NCBI GenBank assembly: GCA_965372015.1
Contig: CBDVAP010000128.1
Span: 1-8,614, forward strand
DNA from: JACZSB01 sp965372015
GTDB taxonomy: Bacteria > Fidelibacterota > Marinisomatia > SCGC-AAA003-L08 > TS1B11
Direction: 5' to 3'
Length of the DNA stretch: 8,614 nt
The notes under the pieces were generated by a model that searched no databases, had not been told where the DNA came from, and saw only the letters and a program-made list of their open reading frames with translations. The position numbers and the translations under genes were made by a program. Below, in pieces: positions 6,609-8,614 of this stretch (position 1 is the stretch's first letter; the number at the start of each line of letters is the position of its first letter).

Positions 6609-6998
6609 ATGTGGTCCAACATAAAGGATTTTTTCCGGATCTACTGGCGGTCAATCGCTATTGTTTCCGCTCTGGCGGGTATAGTGGCGGTGGGACTATT
6701 ATTGAAAATCGATGCCAAGGTAGTGGCCTTAATTGCGCTGGTGGCCGGTTTCGTTACCAACGGCTTTGTGGCCCTGGCAACCTTGATGTCTTTGGTTCCG
6801 CTGGTGGGGCCCCTATTGGTCAAGATACTTTCCCTACCCATGTTCTGGCTGCTCAACACCACCGGGTATTTCGCCTCGCTGGTGGCGATTAAGAAGGGCT
6901 TCCGGACCGAGGTAATCAACAACCGCTTGCTGACCATCATGCTCTTGATCGGCATTGTACTGGGTTATATTCTCGGTAACCTCCTGCCCGTGAACTAG
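6609..6998 (+). CDS. Small multi-pass membrane protein, function unknown
   Basis: 129 residues and strongly hydrophobic. Spans are likely at about 14-33 (SIAIVSALAGIVAVGLLLKI), 37-59 (KVVALIALVAGFVTNGFVALATL), 61-94 (a long hydrophobic stretch with VPLVGPLL and FWLLNTTGYFASLVAIKKG) and 106-127 (RLLTIMLLIGIVLGYILGNLL). The cytosolic ends carry Lys/Arg (KDFFRIYWR at the N-terminus, KKGFRTE before the last span). No catalytic or binding motif and no family is recognised. It lies 35 bases after the DUF3108-like gene on the same strand and may close the operon; a hairpin follows at 7048. No clear ribosome site precedes the ATG, but uninterrupted hydrophobic periodicity in this frame supports a real gene. 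Confidence 0.75.
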   Translation: MWSNIKDFFRIYWRSIAIVSALAGIVAVGLLLKIDAKVVALIALVAGFVTNGFVALATLMSLVPLVGPLLVKILSLPMFWLLNTTGYFASLVAIKKGFRTEVINNRLLTIMLLIGIVLGYILGNLLPVN

Positions 6999-7047
6999 GT
7001 GCAGCCACGACCCACCGATCCCCTTTTAGGGAACCTTGGACAACATC

Positions 7048-7068
7048 CTGTGGGGGAATCCCCCACAG
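7048..7068 (+). terminator. Perfect 9-bp hairpin after the small membrane protein gene
   Basis: CTGTGGGGG (7048-7056), a three-base AAT loop, then the exact complement CCCCCACAG (7060-7068). It sits 50 bases after the stop codon at 6998. The stem is very stable, but it is followed by TAATCACAGG rather than a T run, so it is not a classic intrinsic terminator. It may protect the 3' end, work with Rho, or slow transcription in either direction. Confidence 0.45.
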
Positions 7069-7115
7069 TAATCACAGGTCTAACCCTACAGCATTCCATG
7101 GCCTGATTTATTACC

Positions 7116-7163
7116 TTCCAGTGGCACAAATGCTGCTGGAACGCACCACCAAAATATTTTTTT
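7116..7163 (+). terminator. Second hairpin with a downstream T run
   Basis: TTCCAGTGGCA (7116-7126), loop CAAA, then TGCTGCTGGAA (7131-7141) pair over 11 positions with two G-T wobbles. Seven T's follow at 7157-7163, but 15 bases beyond the stem, further than in a standard intrinsic terminator. With the 7048 hairpin it gives a double barrier between the operon and the next surface-protein gene. It could instead form part of the upstream regulatory region of the gene at 7300. Confidence 0.35.
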
Positions 7164-7182
7164 GAAATGTGCGCCAGCTCAT

Positions 7183-7211
7183 TTATATTTTAGTCCACTC
7201 AGTCGTATACT
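7183..7211 (+). promoter_or_regulatory. Candidate promoter for the gene at 7300
   Basis: TATACT (7206-7211) is a good -10 box. The hexamer 17 bases upstream, TTATAT (7183-7188), is a poor -35. A second AT-rich box, TATATA, lies at 7218-7223. Either would leave a leader of about 70-80 bases before the ATG at 7300. The rest of 6999-7299 shows no gene. Confidence 0.25.
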
Positions 7212-7299
7212 GTCACCTATATAAGTGGTACTGGAGACAGATAATACGCAGAGTGATATTACCGGGTCCTTTTCCAAACATAACCATGGAGATAATGGC

Positions 7300-8614
7300 A
7301 TGAAGAAGCTCAGATATTGGCTGATTGTTCCTTTGCTGGCTTTTAGCGTCGTAGCAGGCGTAGAGCGGGAGTTAGAGGGCAAGGCCACCACACAGAAACA
7401 AGCGGCGACGTCGGTGTCGGCGACAATCGAGCGCACCGCACCGGTGGCCTCGGCAGAACAGCAAGTCAGACGGTCGCTGGCTTTTAAGAAAGCGATCCGA
7501 TCACTGTCCAAGCCGGTGATGGAGAAACGGACCGCTAAGCAGGTTACGCGCAGTGAGATGATAACGCGCCAGGCCCAGAATGCCCGCAAAGAAACCAAGT
7601 CCCGGAGCATCCGGCCCTTCGGTGTTCGTTCCGCTCCTAGGGCACAGCGACTCACCATACAACCCAAGTTTGCCGGTGGCGGCTTCGGCACGGATGGCCT
7701 GTCGAGTATCGCGGCCTTCACCTCCGGGAACACCACCGGGGACACCCTCGGGGGTGCTATCAGTGAGTATACCATTGGCGATACGATCATTTTGACGATC
7801 ACATCAACCGATACGGTATATCTGGAGCTGTACGTCGATGATGGTGACTTGGCCTTTGATGCCGCTACCGATTTGTGGTTTGATGCGAATGATCGGGACG
7901 AAGGCGTCATTACTATCATCGATGGAGATTTCGATGATGAAGATCCTGCAACCGGTGTTTGGGAGTTGACCTTCGATACCGGCGATTTGGGGGAAGGGGG
8001 CGAATTCTTTGCCCTGCAGGGAGTGCGCCTGTGGTTTGTCTTTTCCACTGCCAGCGGCGGGTACGAAGGTGAGGTGTCGTTGGATATCAATGCAGCACCC
8101 AGCACAACCAGCTTGTCCGGAACGGTAACTCTTGAGGGGGCACCGGCGCCAAACATTCTCGTGGTTGCCTTTGCAATCTCCGACGAGATGGGCGGTCCTG
8201 AGGATGGAGACGGTGGCGGACCGGAGGTTATGTTTATCAGTATGACCGGCGACTCCGGTGATTATACTATCAGCATTGATGATAGCCAGGCCGATCAGGA
8301 GTTCATCATTTTCGCTTTTGATCTGTTCGGCGAAGTTTGGGGTTATTACCCCGATCCATCGGATATCTGGATTTATGTGAGCACCGGGGATATCCTGTTC
8401 GACTTGAACTTCGACTTCCAGCCGGCCAATGCTGCAATTTGGGGTCTCCTTACCGATGCTAAAACAGGCGCCGGAATCGGCGGTGTGCATATCGGCGTTG
8501 GTGATGGTCCCATGGAGATGGAGGGAACAACTGATGCCAGCGGGTACTATCGCATCCCGGTGCCCGGTGGAGAGTATCGGGTCGAAGTAGACAGCTGGGA
8601 CCTGAGTGATCAGG
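7300..8614 (+). CDS. Secreted multidomain protein with carboxypeptidase-regulatory-like modules, 3' end outside the window
   Basis: The frame stays open for 438 codons to the right edge. Residues 1-19 are a signal peptide (MKKLRYWLIVPLLAFSVVA). Residues 21-122 are a low-complexity linker rich in Arg, Lys, Gln and Ala, with few aromatics. Residues about 125-265 form an acidic beta-sandwich with Asp-rich turns (VDDGDLAFDAATDLWFDAND, then IDGDFDDEDPATG) that look like degenerate calcium loops. Residues 270-372 are a first carboxypeptidase-regulatory-like domain (SLSGTVTLEGAPAPNILVVA, closing GDSGDYTISI). Residues 377-438 begin a second one (AAIWGLLTDAKTGAGIGGVH, then TTDASGYYRIPVPGGEYRVEV). GGAG at 7288-7291 lies eight bases before the ATG; the ATG at 7295 is followed by GCA and TGA and is excluded. 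Probably exported and perhaps carrying the same C-terminal sorting domain as the protein at the left edge, but that end is not visible. Function unknown; a structural or surface role is inferred. Confidence 0.85.
   Translation, partial: MKKLRYWLIVPLLAFSVVAGVERELEGKATTQKQAATSVSATIERTAPVASAEQQVRRSLAFKKAIRSLSKPVMEKRTAKQVTRSEMITRQAQNARKETKSRSIRPFGVRSAPRAQRLTIQPKFAGGGFGTDGLSSIAAFTSGNTTGDTLGGAISEYTIGDTIILTITSTDTVYLELYVDDGDLAFDAATDLWFDANDRDEGVITIIDGDFDDEDPATGVWELTFDTGDLGEGGEFFALQGVRLWFVFSTASGGYEGEVSLDINAAPSTTSLSGTVTLEGAPAPNILVVAFAISDEMGGPEDGDGGGPEVMFISMTGDSGDYTISIDDSQADQEFIIFAFDLFGEVWGYYPDPSDIWIYVSTGDILFDLNFDFQPANAAIWGLLTDAKTGAGIGGVHIGVGDGPMEMEGTTDASGYYRIPVPGGEYRVEVDSWDLSDQ

Noticed and set aside
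7179..8156. Long minus-strand frame of 325 codons opposite the right-hand surface protein
   Set aside because: The plus frame has a signal peptide, a ribosome site and recognisable beta-domains and runs to the edge. The minus translation is Ser/Arg/Pro-rich without domain structure, as expected for an antisense shadow.

Overview
This looks like chromosomal DNA of an uncultured, moderately GC-rich bacterium of the Fibrobacterota-Chlorobiota-Bacteroidota (FCB) type, for example Neomarinimicrobiota, Calditrichota or a KSB1-like lineage. The main clue is the last in-window sequence of the left-hand surface protein, ending ALHGNYP. This is how the familiar C-terminal NYPNPFNP-type sorting domain of FCB secreted proteins begins. 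The large secreted beta-sandwich proteins at both ends fit the same picture. The lineage call is inference. The protein families are read directly from motifs.

Layout: (1) Positions 1-1784, minus strand: a secreted FG-GAP/VCBS repeat protein, cut by the left edge inside its sorting domain. It has a near-consensus sigma70 promoter (1887-1915) and a 19-codon leader ORF (1784-1843) whose stop overlaps its start codon. (2) 1916-2233: a divergent gap with no convincing gene. It holds a weakly coding-like ORF and a 33-nt palindrome just before the likely start of the next gene. (3) 2234-5822, plus strand: a tight operon of a CPBP/Rce1-type intramembrane protease, a cystathionine beta-synthase with C-terminal CBS domains, and the magnesium channel/transporter MgtE. 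Both junctions are 4-nt ATGA overlaps. (4) 5836-6998: a secreted DUF3108-like protein and a small multi-pass membrane protein, probably in the same transcription unit. (5) 6999-7299: an intergenic stretch with two strong hairpins and a T run. (6) 7300 to the right edge: a secreted protein with a basic linker, an acidic beta-domain and carboxypeptidase-regulatory-like modules, cut by the right edge.

The central operon joins sulfur-amino-acid (transsulfuration) chemistry to magnesium homeostasis. The enzyme and the channel both carry CBS-domain pairs, which in these families bind adenosyl ligands (AdoMet; ATP/Mg2+), so a shared sensing theme is possible but unproven. No RNA genes, insertion sequences, CRISPR arrays or phage genes were seen. 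Nothing in the window amounts to a clear new defence or mobile system. The most unusual items are the coupled leader ORF, the palindrome at the protease start, and the gene order of the operon.
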